A DNA stretch of 64,000 bases. Origin: Epiperipatus broadwayi (lineage: Eukaryota; Onychophora; Udeonychophora; Euonychophora; Peripatidae). The notes beneath the pieces were generated by a model. It did not search any database and was not told the origin of the DNA. It worked only from the letters and a program-made list of their open reading frames with translations. Numbering within the stretch: the stretch's first letter is position 1; each line of letters starts with the position of its first letter. The DNA is taken from positions 2,756,023-2,820,022 of the forward strand of contig JAQFVV010000012.1 of NCBI GenBank assembly GCA_028023455.1. Reading direction: 5' to 3'. Positions 46,591 to 59,391 of this stretch are shown here, piece after piece. The position numbers and the translations under genes were made by a program.

Positions 46591-46740
46591 CTAGATGGAG
46601 CTTTACCAATAGCCACTATCAAGCTTTATTTACATAAACACTGAGAGAGATAGAATTCAATATCTCTTTCAAATTGTCTCCAACCTTTAAACCATGGATT
46701 CGAGCTAGTTGGGTCATGTCAGGGTTAGGGCTAGGATGAT
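46588..46740 (+). repeat. TAGATGGCG repeat family, copy 1
   Basis: Shares CTAGATGG.G.TTTACCAA, TTTACATAAACA and a later GGATTCGAGCTAG/GATTTCAAGCTGA block with 60701-60912. The later block resembles a tRNA B box, so a SINE is possible. Identity between copies is about 65-75 percent by eye. Confidence 0.55.
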
Positions 46741-47087
46741 TTTATATTTTTTTTCACTTTTATTTGAAAAAATTGTAACAGCATATACTTATTCTGTTAC
46801 AATATATTTATATAATATTTATTATAGTTGTTTTTAGCCAATTATGTGACCATAATGTTCTCAAAAAAAGTATGAAGTTTTAAAATTGATGACAGATTCG
46901 AGTACAATTTAATATCATCAAATTAATTTCCCTTCACTTATGAATCTTTCTATAATGCTATTTTTGTCACATGATAATTTTTTTAAATATTTTGAGAAAG
47001 TGTATATGTGAGTGAAAATTAATTTGACAATAGCTGTATATTATTTTCATTTATTTATAATTTGATTCATTAAGAGAATATATATAT
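46741..47087. other. AT-rich non-coding block
   Basis: Nothing recognised. Confidence 0.4.
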
Positions 47088-47089
47088 AT

Positions 47090-49130
47090 ATATTGTACCG
47101 GTCAAAACCCACCACCACCGCAAGTCAAATTGGATTCAAACTCAGCCGGTTCAAAACTGAATTCAAACCCAACTCAACAGCTCAGATAGCAGAAATCGAC
47201 GGCACCATGCTATGCGCCAAGAACTAGTTCAACGGTTGGTGAGGACTAGAGACCCTTGCATTGACACGAATATCTAATAATTAATTACTTTGAATACTTT
47301 TTAAATCAAATCATATGTGTGTTCGGGTTGCCAACACAGACAGCGAGTATTAACATTTAAATAATTATAAAAGAATGATGAACTGAGAAACCAAGTATGT
47401 TAGAAACTATTTAATAAGAATAATTTGTTTTGTTTCAATCAAAATATAGAATGCATTAATTGCCTCTAGTCTTTAAAAGAATTGATAAATATAATAAGAT
47501 TGGCGGTCCTTATCATATGCCAACCAGTATTACACAACATGGGATTCTATGTCTATGCCCCCAACGAGAAATATAAAGGCAGATAAAGGTATTCATTAAG
47601 AACGGAAATGATTGTTCTAATTTTATTACGGTGGAATGTGAAATTTATTTTCACATTCGGAAATCTATTCATGAAGAGCAAAACGTATTTTAAGGCATAA
47701 CTTTAATCTTGATTTGAAAACTTATTTAATTAAACATATTTGAGAATTGGTTCGACTTTAATTTAAATCACTTCATCACGAATTACGAGCACGGAGCGGG
47801 TTTTACCGGAACAAAGATGCAATGGTACTGACGAATTACAAGGCAGAGAGTAAAATTGAAAGATGATCGCTAGTCGATGATCGAAGTCCTATGGCGGCTT
47901 GCATTTGGCAAGTCTTACGCCCTTTGACTAATGAATCGGAAAGGAAGTACTTTCTTCCTCGAGAAATTTATATAAGAGAATATGATCACCGACCAGCCTA
48001 ACGGAGCGGAAGATGGCCCTACGTCAGCAACATTTGATGATGATGACTTGATAGTCATCATTGAAAAATAAAACCCATGTAGAATGCTCTATGTGATGAC
48101 TTGACCAATTAATTAAAGTCAAACGAGCTTTTATCGAACTATTTTAAAACATTTATAAACTATATTAATTATGCCCTAATATCGTGCCCTTCCTGAATAT
48201 TAATATAAAATAACAAAGTGGAATTAAAATACATTTAACCCTTTATCGACCCTTTTTGCAATAAAAACATTTAAGGTTATATTCGAATAAATATATATTA
48301 GTAGAACAAGAAATCAATATTTTAACATTTTGTGAGTATATAAACACTTGTAACTTAGGAGCTGGGGACATAGGTGAAAAATGGAGCTAATAGTTTATTA
48401 TTAGCCAATTATAAAAATAATAAACATGTAATATTTTCTTTCGACTCGATGATTAATAGAACTTATAAATTTAGTTCTAATGGGCGAGAATAACTATTTA
48501 AAATTTATATTATATTATTTGCGTGAGGCAAATAGAACCAAGGAGCTCATCGAGTCGAAAAATTATTGGCATATAATTTTAAATACGACATTAATAAAGC
48601 ACACAAATATATATATTAAATGAACCGCCAAGTAAGAAAAGAAAAAGTTTAAAGACTAGAGATTTAAAGAATTACAAGATAAATTTACAGTAGCATGAAT
48701 AAAAGGTGTTACAAAGATTTACATTAAAGAATAAAAGAGCTCTTAAAAAGAAGGAGTATAAAATAAAGTTCGAACTGGCCAGAAAGTTTAACGTTCATAT
48801 TACCATTCCGTGCTTGTCCTTAAGTTACTCCTCCAAGTTGTTGAAACGTAGGCATCATTGGTTAACTACTGGTGTAGTATTTTAGTAACTTTCATTATTT
48901 TAGCAGAATGATCGATCCGGAAAACGGCTCAGCAGCTCCAGTGAAGATTCCTCGGGACTTTAGGAACCGTAGCCAGATCCCTGATGTTCTAGCCCTCTAT
49001 CATGATGAAATACAATTTTTATACACACAGAATTCACTGCACTACTCTACAACCAAAACTAGTCTTTTTTTCTTTACTTTTCAGGGCTATATATCTACTG
49101 TTCACTGATGCCTCCGGCTAGCGCTCATTT
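47090..49130 (+). mobile_element. Higher-GC block, possible LTR element remnant
   Basis: Opens with TTGTACCGGTCAAAACC, reminiscent of the TGTAAC/TGTAATGGTCA starts at 2638 and 57073. GC content is raised at 47100-47250 and 47780-48060, with a TATA-like TTATATAAG near 47969. A 66-codon frame at 48908-49108 starts MIDPENGSAAPVKIPRDFRN and has coding-like GC use for its first 40 codons. It follows an acceptor-like TTCATTATTTTAG, so it could be the start of a gag-like or host coding exon. No conserved polyprotein domain is seen. Confidence 0.3.
48439..48560. repeat. 14-bp perfect stem enclosing an inner hairpin
   Basis: TTTCGACTCGATGA (48439-48452) and its exact complement (48547-48560) enclose a smaller TAGAAC/GTTCTA hairpin. 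The stem is CG-containing in an AT-rich region. Function unknown. Confidence 0.6.
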
Positions 49131-49615
49131 TATTATCAATCTCTTTTTTTTTATAATTAGTTGTTTTCAGAAACATTCCTTCGATAAGGCTTTCAAACTA
49201 ATTTTTGAATTCCTTTCCTAATTAGAAAATGAATTCTTAAAGTCTGAAATGATTTTAATTAAAAATTGAATTCTTATCTTTTTTTTATTAATAAAACTTT
49301 ACTGTTGTTTTTGAGAATTTGAAAGCCTTTGGAAGGAATGTAGCTTTTAATCGCAAAACTTTACAAATTATTTAAAAGTAAAAAAAACAAGTATTCCCGA
49401 CGCAATGAAACTTTCGAACAATTATATATATTTAATATTTACAAACATATATACGCACAATCCAGGCAATTTAATATATGTAAATTCATGAACATTTTAT
49501 CATGAATTTATTTAGAGAATTGATCCAATTTAAACTAAACTAATTAATTTTACTACGTATTTGAAACAAGTTATTCATTATGGAAATTAGCGTGGATTGA
49601 ACGTATAAAGCCCCA
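49131..49615. other. AT-rich non-coding block
   Basis: Nothing recognised. Confidence 0.4.
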
Positions 49616-49619
49616 TTGC

Positions 49620-49715
49620 ATCGGAAATTTAAGGTTAGTATTAGGGTAAATAACATGAAGCTAGGATCGAACTCAGATCCGACTGCTTCAATATATATAT
49701 ATATATATATATGCC
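49620..49715 (-). repeat. SINE-like fragment with B box, next to (TA)n
   Basis: The minus strand contains GAGTTCGATCCTAGC, a good match to the tRNA B box (GGTTCRANYCC), followed by a TTAGTATTAGGG-type segment in plus sense. The A box side is replaced by a (TA)n run (49691-49712). A truncated tRNA-derived SINE is a reasonable reading but unproven. Confidence 0.35.
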
Positions 49716-51075
49716 ATTACATTAATTTAAAATTAGAATAAAAACTTTTTTTTAAGTTTGTAAATAAAAAACTAAAAGCTAAAATTAAAGAGTTGTTCAA
49801 TGTATGTATTGAATTTGCACAGATGCAAAACTTTATAAATTATTTTCTTTTTAAAAAAAAAAATATTTGAACATACTTTTTTATAAAAAAGTACAAGATC
49901 TAAAGATACAATATTTTTGTAAATGAAAATGATGTGATTATTAATTATCAAAAAGCAAGCTAGCCCTTGGGGATCTTATATAAAAAAAGTCAGATGAAAT
50001 ATAGATAAAAGAACAAAAATAAATTAGATGTCCAATAGAAGCAGCAATGAAGGCCCAGACCATAATGAAAATTTGAAACAGGAAACAATTGTTCATTGAA
50101 TCCAGATGATCGGTATAAAATGAAAAATATTGAAATTAAGAACAGTTCCAGCTTGTTTTTGTGTGAAGGGCAATAAGGCACACTTGTCGCTCTCTCTCAC
50201 TTATTTAAAAATGAAATGACTGTAATACCAGGATTGAACCAGCTAAGGCCACTTTCAGATACACTGGTCTTCAAATAAAGACTTCATGGGAATTGACACC
50301 AGGAACCGGCAGCTTGTCTACTGTAAAATATAAATGGAAAAATTTTACTAAAAGTAATTAAGAACATTAATGATTTGACGAGCTAAACCTATTTTTTTAA
50401 ATGAACTTTAATATGACTTTCAAATCAATTATTAATGCCTTAATTTTCATGCATTTAAGTTTGCTAAAAATCATTTCCATTTTTTTTTGTTTTTATTAAT
50501 ATTTATTGTATAAATCATTTAAATGCATTAAATTTAAGTTGGGTATAGACACTTGCATAGATTCATTAACGTTTAATTATGTTTTTGTTTTCATATTTGA
50601 TTAAAATATATAGACATTTGGTAAATGATGATACCTCACAGTGAGTATCTAAAATGTATTTATTCGGATGTCTTTTAAGTTATTGGTGTCAATGTGGCAT
50701 CTTATGATGGATGCCATTGGGTTTCTTGTAAATTTCCCTCTGCAATTCCATCAATGATTTTATATTTTGATCATTCATGTTTATTTTGAAATGTTTTTAA
50801 CCATGTAATCTATGTAGCTGATCTGTACTCCACATTAAAAAACAAACTATTATAAAATTCATCTTTGCAAAATTATATAAATGTTAAATTTAAGTCGGGC
50901 ATGAATGGCTATATAGATTTGTAAAGTTATATTACGTAATTAAGGGAGGGTTAATCATAGGTTATCTGTTTCGTAGTTAAATTGGGTCAATGGAATGGAT
51001 ATATTGGTGTAATTAGTAGATGTAGAATGAGAGTCGCTATGTGCAGGATCACATTATATTCCACACACCCCCTTT
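49716..51075. other. AT-rich non-coding block
   Basis: No gene recognised. A GC-richer patch at 50150-50330 includes GGTTCAATCC on the minus strand (B-box-like) and an acceptor-like TTTTACAG, without an open frame. Otherwise AT-rich. Confidence 0.4.
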
Positions 51076-51079
51076 TTGT

Positions 51080-51271
51080 CTATGGAAGGGGATAGTAAGA
51101 TGAAAAACACAGTCCTTTCCTATGGAGTTTTTTTCCATTGTTCTTCTTGACAGGAAGATGTAGCATTCCTGTCTGGATGAAAGTCGATGTCTTCTTAACC
51201 ATGCTGTTCAGATGTACATTCCTGACAGTATGGTATTTTCTACTGTCATATTCATACTGCATTGGCTGCAA
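51080..51271 (-). other. Coding-like open frame of 63 codons, possible exon
   Basis: A minus-strand frame from MQPMQYEYDSRKYH to a TAG at 51080 with about 40 percent GC in AT-rich surroundings. It is basic (several K/R) with no domain I recognise. CAAAAGTTTGCAG just upstream could be a weak splice acceptor, which would make this an exon end. Equally it may be part of an unidentified repeat. Confidence 0.25.
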
Positions 51272-51299
51272 ACTTTTGGCCTAAGGTTAAATCAGAGAT

Positions 51300-51713
51300 A
51301 GAATATTTTATTTTCAAATGGCACTCTTAAATAAATATTATTAAATTCATCTGTGCAGATGGTTTAAAATTTTAAAATAATTTAAATTAAAAGTTAATAT
51401 TAAAATCTAAAATAATAAATGTTATTCCTCAAATTTTAAATGATTATGTAGGTGCATTAATAAATGTTGTTTGTGTGTTAATTACTGGCAGTGGCTTTTA
51501 TTTTTTATATTGAAGATATATTTTAAATAATTTATATTTTATAAATCTCTGCATCTCACTGAGCTAGTGACTTGGGCTGACAGTCTTAATAAATAGAAAT
51601 GGAATTTTAACTTACATATCTGCCTACTATATAAATTTTCCAGGTTCAAATGGACTGGTGGTGCCCTGTAATGCAGATATGGTAAGACTGGAACTTCCAC
51701 TTTTTCTCAGACC

Positions 51714-51715
<2 letters not shown>
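51300..51715. other. AT-rich non-coding block
   Basis: Nothing recognised. Confidence 0.4.

Positions 51716-51751
<36 letters not shown>
51716..51751. repeat. (TA)n microsatellite
   Basis: About 17 TA units. Confidence 0.95.
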
Positions 51752-51753
<2 letters not shown>

Positions 51754-51779
51754 AACCTCAACATTCTTCCATTTATTTC

Positions 51780-52830
51780 AAGTAGCTAGTCAATTGAATC
51801 GAACCTTGGGATCAAACAAGGATGGCTAGTGTGTTTATCCACTTATATTAATAATAAGATTAAGTATATCCAGATGTTAAATTGCAACTATAAATCATAA
51901 TGCCCACCAGAGATCATCATCATCCATGCAGATGACTATAGAAGATAATGGAGAAAGTAATTAAATTGTCTCTCAAAAAATATAATGTTGATAAAACGAC
52001 TCGATTTATTCTGGTTTTGATTTCAAACCTAGCAAAAATTATGCAAATGTTTCCATGAGAAATTCTTGATACTAAATTAATAATAATAAGACAACTTTCT
52101 TCCAAACTTTAATATAAATATTTGATCTTGAGTGGTATCTATGAAAATGTTGTATACATTTCCAATTCAAAAATGATTAGAAATAATTTAGTAATCAATG
52201 TGGAGAACTCTTAACTTATGCTTATAATATAAAATTATTATTTAATTTAAAGTAGAATAAAGAAATGTTATAAATAAATCCTTCCCATTTAGGTCCACTA
52301 CTTTATTTTTCATTTTCAGCATCTATCACTCTCAATAGTTACAATTATATAACATTGAATGTCTGTGTTATGTTCTTTATATATTCTCAACTGATGATTC
52401 TTAACCCTATTCTTTTAAACACCCATATAAGCCTTCCAACTGACTATCAATTCATGATCCTTATAATAATAATATTTCCCGAATTTTAATATTTATGCTA
52501 CTTGACTTCCAAGCTAGCCCTTAGATTTAATAATTGAAATACTCTTTCTCAAGGTCTAAATCTGCTAATGAGGTACAATTATTATTAACTGATTACATTG
52601 CAATGAGCATGATTCCAAATTTTGCAAAATTAAACTTTAATTACTAGTGGGAATCACATTAGATACCAAAAGTGAAAAAGGGATTTTATGTCTGCTCCCA
52701 ATATTCATAACATTGCAATGAAACAAATTACTAAATTTAATAAACCTAAATTGACTATTTTCTCTAATCTTATTCTAATTTATATCATCTGTTTGCCCAA
52801 ATTTAGTTAGTACTTTTAAATCTATTGCAT
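51780..52830 (+). mobile_element. Very decayed LINE reverse-transcriptase remnant
   Basis: The plus strand reads NLGIKQGWLVCLSTYINNKI, then after a stop IIIHADDYRR, in the spacing of RT motifs B and C (GVRQGxxLSxxLF ... YADD). Further on, a VGITLDTKSEKG-like segment in another frame fits the later RT region. Stops are frequent. Family assignment is not possible. Confidence 0.35.
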
Positions 52831-52929
52831 TTTGCCAAAGTAAACTATGGAAGTAAAACACAGTCATTAATCATGGAAATCGATCAAGGAAATTACTAAT
52901 GTAAGTGAAATATGGAATTCCATCATAAA

Positions 52930-53076
52930 AATGAATTATGCACATAAACTATGAAATTAATCAATATAAAATTGAATTATGTGAATCAACTATGGAATCA
53001 ATCAATATAAAAATGAATTATAGAAATTTAAATTATGGAATTAATGAATATAAAACTGAATTAGGTAAATTTAAAT
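52930..53076 (+). repeat. Degenerate 42-43-bp tandem repeat, about 3.5 units
   Basis: Units begin AATGAATTAT or ATTGAATTAT and end AATCAATATAAA-like, with several substitutions between units. Confidence 0.75.
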
Positions 53077-53089
53077 ATATAATCTGATA

Positions 53090-53500
53090 TTAATTCTAGA
53101 TATAGATGCTGGATATAGATTATGGAGATATTTGAAATACCAAAACACAAGACACACATGTAAATTCATAATACCAAATCTTTTTTTACAATAATAATAA
53201 TGAAATTTAAAAAAACACATCTATAATATTACTATACTCAAATATGATATGATGTTTACTAAGTGATGATATATAATACATATTTAAATTAGCTAAATAA
53301 TGATAACAATAATACATAATACATATTTAAAATTAACTAAATTTCTTTACAATTAATCATTGTCTTGACCTATCTATTAATTGAATAATAAAAATGCTTA
53401 CGCACAGAATCAGAATTCTGTATTTACATATAATATAAAATTCTCTTTTAACTTTCAGAGAACCTATAAATTTCTGCTCCCCCTTTCCTTGCAATAATCA
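53090..53500. other. AT-rich non-coding block
   Basis: Nothing recognised. Confidence 0.4.
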
Positions 53501-53518
53501 TAAATTGGACCACTTCAG

Positions 53519-53606
53519 CAATCAACAATAAATAATTATCAATCTCAATTGTTCCAACAAGCAATAATAAATAATTATCAATTTTAATTATTCCAATGGG
53601 CAATAA
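53519..53606 (+). repeat. Tandem duplication of about 39 bp, 2 units
   Basis: CAATAATAAATAATTATCAAT followed by TCAATTGTTCCAA or TTAATTATTCCAA. It lies inside an 88-codon minus-strand frame (53448-53714) that is not otherwise supported. Confidence 0.75.
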
Positions 53607-53719
53607 TTCTTTTATATTTCCTATGAAAAGGGTGATGTGATATGAAAATTTTCTAATGGGTTTTGAAAATGGGTGTACATATAAAAACCATAATTTTACA
53701 TTCACAAATGCCAAATATT

Positions 53720-56700
53720 TATGCTTTCCACTTTAGTGACTGTATATATTTTAATATGACAACATGTTGACCCCAGCTTCACAATATTCAATTTTATTGT
53801 TCTTCACAAAATCCGAATATAGATTAGTCAGCTTATAACTTAAACTCTCTGTCATCCCCCCATCAACATACACAGCTGACTGAAACCTTAACCCTGTCAA
53901 AGCAACTTTTATCCTGCCCTGCACAAAAAATTTTTTCTACATGTTTTATATCACTATGCAGCTTTATAATGCACATATTAGTGTTTCAGTAAGGAAAATA
54001 AAAAAAGACAACAACAACTCCCAACTTCAAATGTCTGTCTTAGCCAGAGAGAAGTCTTCTCAGAGACTAGAATTGTGTGAGGAAGTCTTTCTCTACACAC
54101 TTACTCTATATAAGCATGCACAACATTTTCCACAACTCTAACAATAACTCAATCAAAAATTCACTACTTTAATAAAAATAAATGAAGTGGGAACTGGTCC
54201 TCATCTCCTACTACCATAGTGAATAAATTATGAGATAGTTATTTTCTATCTATGAGGTGGTAAGATAACTCTACTTCAGTAATAACAAGCATTTATAGTT
54301 TCACTTATACACACATATACAACAATTACAATCTTAATGAAATGACAAAGTCTGACCAGATCATGAATCAAAACCATTAACTATCTTAATTTTAAAAGTC
54401 AAGCACACATCAACACCCATCCAATATTCACAATTATAACAGATCAAATCAATATATTATAGCATAGAATTGGCCCTTCACAAGATCATCCAACCACTTT
54501 TTACACATCCAATATTAAACATAAAATTTTGTTAATAATAAAATTATTTTCTATCTCTTTTTTTTAAAAAAAATATGTAAGCATATATATTTCATAATCA
54601 TTACATGTTAACAATTTTAAATTTATTTACTTCAATTGGTCTTATGGATCAAAATAATTTTCCTTTTCTTTTAAACATTTTTTAAAAGACTTTAAAAAAG
54701 TAAATCAATATAACTATTAAACATGCTACATATTATATAAATAAAGCAAAAGAAATAATAAATATTAAATATTACAGACTGTCTTTTTCCATTGTCTTTT
54801 TTTTCAAGGCTAAGTTTGAAGACTTGATATTATTGTCCACCAGCTAATTACTGTTTAGTTCATTTTGTTTTGGAGATAGATATAGGTATTATATAGACGC
54901 ACATATTTTAATTAAGAGGTAGCTACATTGGTAATTAAAAGTGGCTTAAAAAGAGTCCTGCAGAGATCTTTTCCATTTTCAATATTTTCTTTCCTGGGTT
55001 TGAATTTAGATGCTTTTTTCTTTTTCCATTTTAGGTTTAAAACACAGTCAAAATAAGTAGATTTTATTGTTAAATATGGATTGGCTATTTAACATTATAT
55101 AAAAGTTTGATCATTCTCTCTTTAAATAAATTGTAATAAATAAAATATAAATATTAATTTACTGGATACAAAGTTTTTATTAAAAGCTGATTTGGTCATA
55201 ATTGACTTTAGAGAAAGAGAAACATATACCTATTACAATTGACTTAGAACTTCATATTCAAGCAACACTTTATACTTCTTAATAAGTTAGTCAATTTTCT
55301 TGAGAGAAAAAAATGAGAGGAAACCTTCAGAGATGGAATTAGCAAGTTAGTTTGAATTAGTAAGTCAGTTCTCCCCCCCCCACTCTTTTTGGATCCTTTT
55401 ATAAGAAAAAAAGGGGGGAAATTTTATCAGTTTTTTCCTCTCAGGGCTGTTTTTTTCTAATCTTGATTTCTATCAGGAATTAACCATTTAAAGACCATAT
55501 ATTAACTGTTAGTTTTAACTTCTCATTTACATCTCTGATTTTGTAAACACATGGACCACATTGCTATGATTTATGAAAACCATTTAAAAGAATAGATAAA
55601 ATTATTGACAATTTTTTGATAAAATAAATGTTATCTAAATAATTTATTTATTTAGACTTAAATTTTAAAGCTGCAAATAACAAATCAAAATAAATTTATT
55701 TCCCACTATACTATTAAATAATATAGAACACAATATATAAATTTCTATAAAACAAAAAAAAAACTATATATCTGTGTTACACACACATACTATGCACAAA
55801 ACAAAACTAAATAGAAAACTGCCTGTTCATATTAACACGGAATATCTTTTATAACTTTTTATAATCATAAACCTATTTATAATGAGTTCAGTTTCAATTT
55901 TCACTAACTTTTTATTGATTAACAGTAAGATTCATGAAGACTCTTTATTTTAGACATAAATATTTATTTTTCAGATATTACAGCATGTACAAAGGTCAAT
56001 ACCCTCTTCTCAACATAATACTAGTTATTAATTTATATAAATACAAACAGATTCTTTATATATGTGAGATTTAAACTACACAGTTATCAATTTTTCCAAA
56101 TGAAGCTTTTCAATTTTTTTTAAACTAAAGAAAAATTTTTGGCCTATAAAGAAACTATTTTCCATCATTGGTTTGTATAGGAAACAAACCAGGGTCACAA
56201 TATATATATAGTAACAGAATAAATATGTGCTCATGCAGTTGGATGTTACTTGTAACTAAAAAATATAGATTATACTGACTAATTATTAATCACTATTTAC
56301 AACAAAATAAAAATATACATCAAGGAAGAACAATCTTAATTTATGAATGCCATGAATTGTACCATCATTTATTACAGAATAAAAATAATAAACTAAACTA
56401 AAGTGAATATTAATAACAATGTAATACCTAATATATAAAACAATAAAAATAATCTTTGTTGTAGCCTCTTGAATTCAAATATCATATAGAATGGATAGAA
56501 AACAAAGTCATTATTTCAAAATGCTATAAAATATGAGTGTTATTTGCAATAGATTAAAGATAAAGCAATAAAACCAAGTATCATCATTTTCTAAATAATG
56601 ATCTATGTCTATTACATAATCCACTTATAATATAATAAATATCATGATAATGAATGACACAGATACACTTTAATATTTCTCATTAATCAATATAATGTTT

Positions 56701-57070
56701 ACAATAACACAAACTTAATTTATTTCTGTATAAAATCTATACCTGGTCAGATAGTAAGCATTAAATACAATATAAAAAAGAGATTTAATAATTATACTTT
56801 CTTACCAATTCTCTGTTTTGATTTCAGAATTTTCTTGTAACTACTACTAATAAATTATCTGGTATAGTCCACTCAGAAATTGTATTTTATTCAAGTGCTA
56901 TTAAAAAATAAATTTGCATTGTAAAATTAAATACTATTCAAATAATTTTACTTGTTTAAATCAATTTAAAATTGAATAACAAACAGCTATAAATTAAAAT
57001 CATATATATATATATGGTTGATAAACATCTAAAATATATACATAAAATCTAATTATATATGTGATTTAAT
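53720..57070. other. AT-rich non-coding block
   Basis: About 3.3 kb with no recognised gene or repeat family. GC-richer patches at 53820-53920 and 54020-54140 contain only short open frames. C9 and G6 homopolymers occur near 55374 and 55413. A short TA run lies near 57005. Confidence 0.45.
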
Positions 57071-57072
57071 AT

Positions 57073-57300
57073 TGTAATGGTCATATTTGTACTTTCACGT
57101 AACAAAATCTAGATTTTTACTAAATCATCCCAAGACTGATTGAGATGAGGTTGTTGAGACCTTGAATCCAATCTCACCCCAGTTCTTTTACTAACACTCC
57201 AAGACTTACTACCCTACAGATGACATTTATGAGGCCACAGCATTTTCCCTAAATCACTTGCTGGCAGTAGCACATTGGCAAAATATGAGACTATGGTAAA
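57073..57300 (+). repeat. LTR-like repeat end, copy 2 (starts TGTAATGGTCA)
   Basis: Aligns with 2638-2870 over about 230 bp at moderate identity: the start, CGTAACA, CCAAGACT and ATGAGACT blocks are in the same order. It stands alone in AT-rich DNA, so it may be an old solo LTR fragment. Confidence 0.4.
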
Positions 57301-58130
57301 TTGACATATTTTAAAATATAGATATAGGTGTAGCTTGACAAACATTATTAAATTTGGATTGTGATTTATGATAACTAAATACTAATAGTTAACTAATTAA
57401 TAATGAGAAAAATTGTGACACTATGCAAAAGTTAAAATTTAAATAAATTTAATAAAAGCCAAAATGTAAATGATGAAATAAATAAAAGAAAATAATAAAA
57501 TTACAATAAGATTACATAAATTGTCTCACTTGCAGATGATGATTTTAGGGGATACAGGCAGTTCTGATTTACATATATAGCATTTCATATCACTCACTGG
57601 TTATGTTGGTTTACAAGTTACAAACTGTTTAATTTAATTTTGTTTGTTATATATGTATCACATGCAGGTGATGAATTCTACATAGTATAAGTTGGGTTTT
57701 CATGAGTCTTACAATTACAATATTACAAATTGATTTAATTAGCTCATGATAATCTATGCCTAGTTTATGCTATATATTTGGATTTATATTTGCTTTAGGC
57801 AGCTAGTAGAAGTGATTATCATTATTTATAAATAATATTTTGTTTAATGTGTATCATTTAATATATTCTCTATATAGCTTATAAGCTTATAAAATTAGAT
57901 TATGTTTCTGATCAATGCTGAAATATACATTATTATAGTGGGATGAACTGATGATAATAATTCAGACTTTAGATACCAAGGTGCTTACAAAATATACAAT
58001 ATAAGTCTGTGCATCTTGAATGGGTTGCTTGCTCATGAGATTTGTTATTGAGTAACTTGCTATTAATGAGACCTTTTAGTTTGGGTAATAGAACAACTAA
58101 TATAATACTCTGGATCATTGTGCTCCAGTC
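57301..58130. other. AT-rich non-coding block
   Basis: Nothing recognised. Confidence 0.4.
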
Positions 58131-58136
58131 GTAAAT

Positions 58137-58240
58137 AAGAATAATGGGATGGCTCTTAAAACCAAAGCCCATTTGAATAAGAAATAGTTGTCTGAACTAA
58201 AGAATGGGTGGCTCTTAAAACCTATGCCCATTGGAAGCAT
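58137..58240 (+). repeat. Direct repeat pair of about 38 bp
   Basis: AATGGGATGGCTCTTAAAAC with GCCCATT (near 58142-58173) recurs as AATGGGTGGCTCTTAAAAC with GCCCATT (near 58203-58233). Confidence 0.8.
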
Positions 58241-59019
58241 AAAATATACAGAAAGGAGTATACATGCTGATGCTTTTTCAAAGAACACATTGACCCTGCT
58301 GACTACATCATTATATAATAAACTATGATGCAAAACAATAGTTTCCTTTCATGAAACTACTACAAATCAGTTCATAATCTATCATCTATAACTATCCTAT
58401 TAAGAAAAACTTATTAATCTAACTTGGTAAGCCAGCTATATAAACATTTATATAACTCTAGGGAGGACTACAGCATATTTTGTATAATTACAATATTAAA
58501 TTCTAGCTTTATGTGGTATTTCATCCCTTCAGCTCTATATTAATTAAATATGTCATTTAAAGCAAACCTATTTTAAAGCATTTATAAACTTTTAATTATA
58601 TTTCAAATAAGATTTATTTTATCCATTTTAGAAGGGAGTTTTGTTTGTGCATTAATAAATGTAAAATTACATACATGTGTGAATATCTAATCACTTCTCA
58701 CTAATCATTTAACTATGAGTAAACTTTGTTCTGAACAAACATGACATAAACAAATACTTAATTGAAAAGAAAATAATATTAGCATAGATTTAACTAAAGG
58801 AAACACAAATTTAAAAATAAGTTTTTACATAAGTGAAATCTAAGATTTGGCTTTATTTGCTTAGTTTAAAATGAAATTTAATAAAATAGCCTAAATTACA
58901 TTAATTCAATTTATATCAGTTTAATTCATTTATGAAAATTATCAATAAAAGCAAATATTATCATGCTAAAGTAATTTACATTGTTTGAAATTGATAAAGT
59001 ATGTAAAATAAGTTAGAAT

Positions 59020-59020
<1 letters not shown>
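58241..59020. other. AT-rich non-coding block
   Basis: Nothing recognised. Confidence 0.4.
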
Positions 59021-59022
<2 letters not shown>

Positions 59023-59071
<49 letters not shown>

Positions 59072-59095
59072 ATATATATATATATATATATATAT
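59023..59095. repeat. (TA)n microsatellite, interrupted by A-rich spacer
   Basis: Two TA runs separated by AAAAAA near 59066. Confidence 0.95.
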
Positions 59096-59285
59096 CAGCT
59101 GAAATCAGGCAAGACTTACAATTTAAATAAAAGAAAATAAAAATTACATTTTAATTTAGAGATTGATATTCAGAAATTTAGAATATATTAAATTATATTG
59201 GCCATTGATAATAAGTTTAGCTAGCTTTAGAAATTATGAAGTTTAGTTTAAAAGTTTATTTTAGATTTGTAGAGATCTGTTACCG

Positions 59286-59391
59286 CTATAATTTCTCTGC
59301 TATCACAAGGTGGCTTCGTCTTGAGCACTTTCTTTGGATGGCATCAGCTATTGGTTGTTCTTCCTTTGCATTCTGTAGACTATCTTCCTGG
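59286..59391 (-). other. Candidate exon, 35 codons
   Basis: The minus strand has the acceptor-like TTTCTTGCTTTCTAG ending at 59392. It is followed by a frame reading QEDSLQNAKEEQPIADAIQR and KCSRRSHLVIAEKL to a TAG at 59286-59288. Composition is about 45 percent GC against about 25 percent around it. A weak donor (CTT|GTGATA) lies inside, so it could be an internal or terminal exon. The charged, helix-like peptide is not recognised. The plus-strand frame over the same stretch (59236-59439) is less convincing because it starts in AT-rich sequence. Confidence 0.3.

Noticed and set aside
57969-58333. Paired minus-strand frames with a repeated MGxGFKSHP peptide
   Set aside because: The peptide repeat comes from a 38-bp direct DNA repeat; frames are short and lack any domain.
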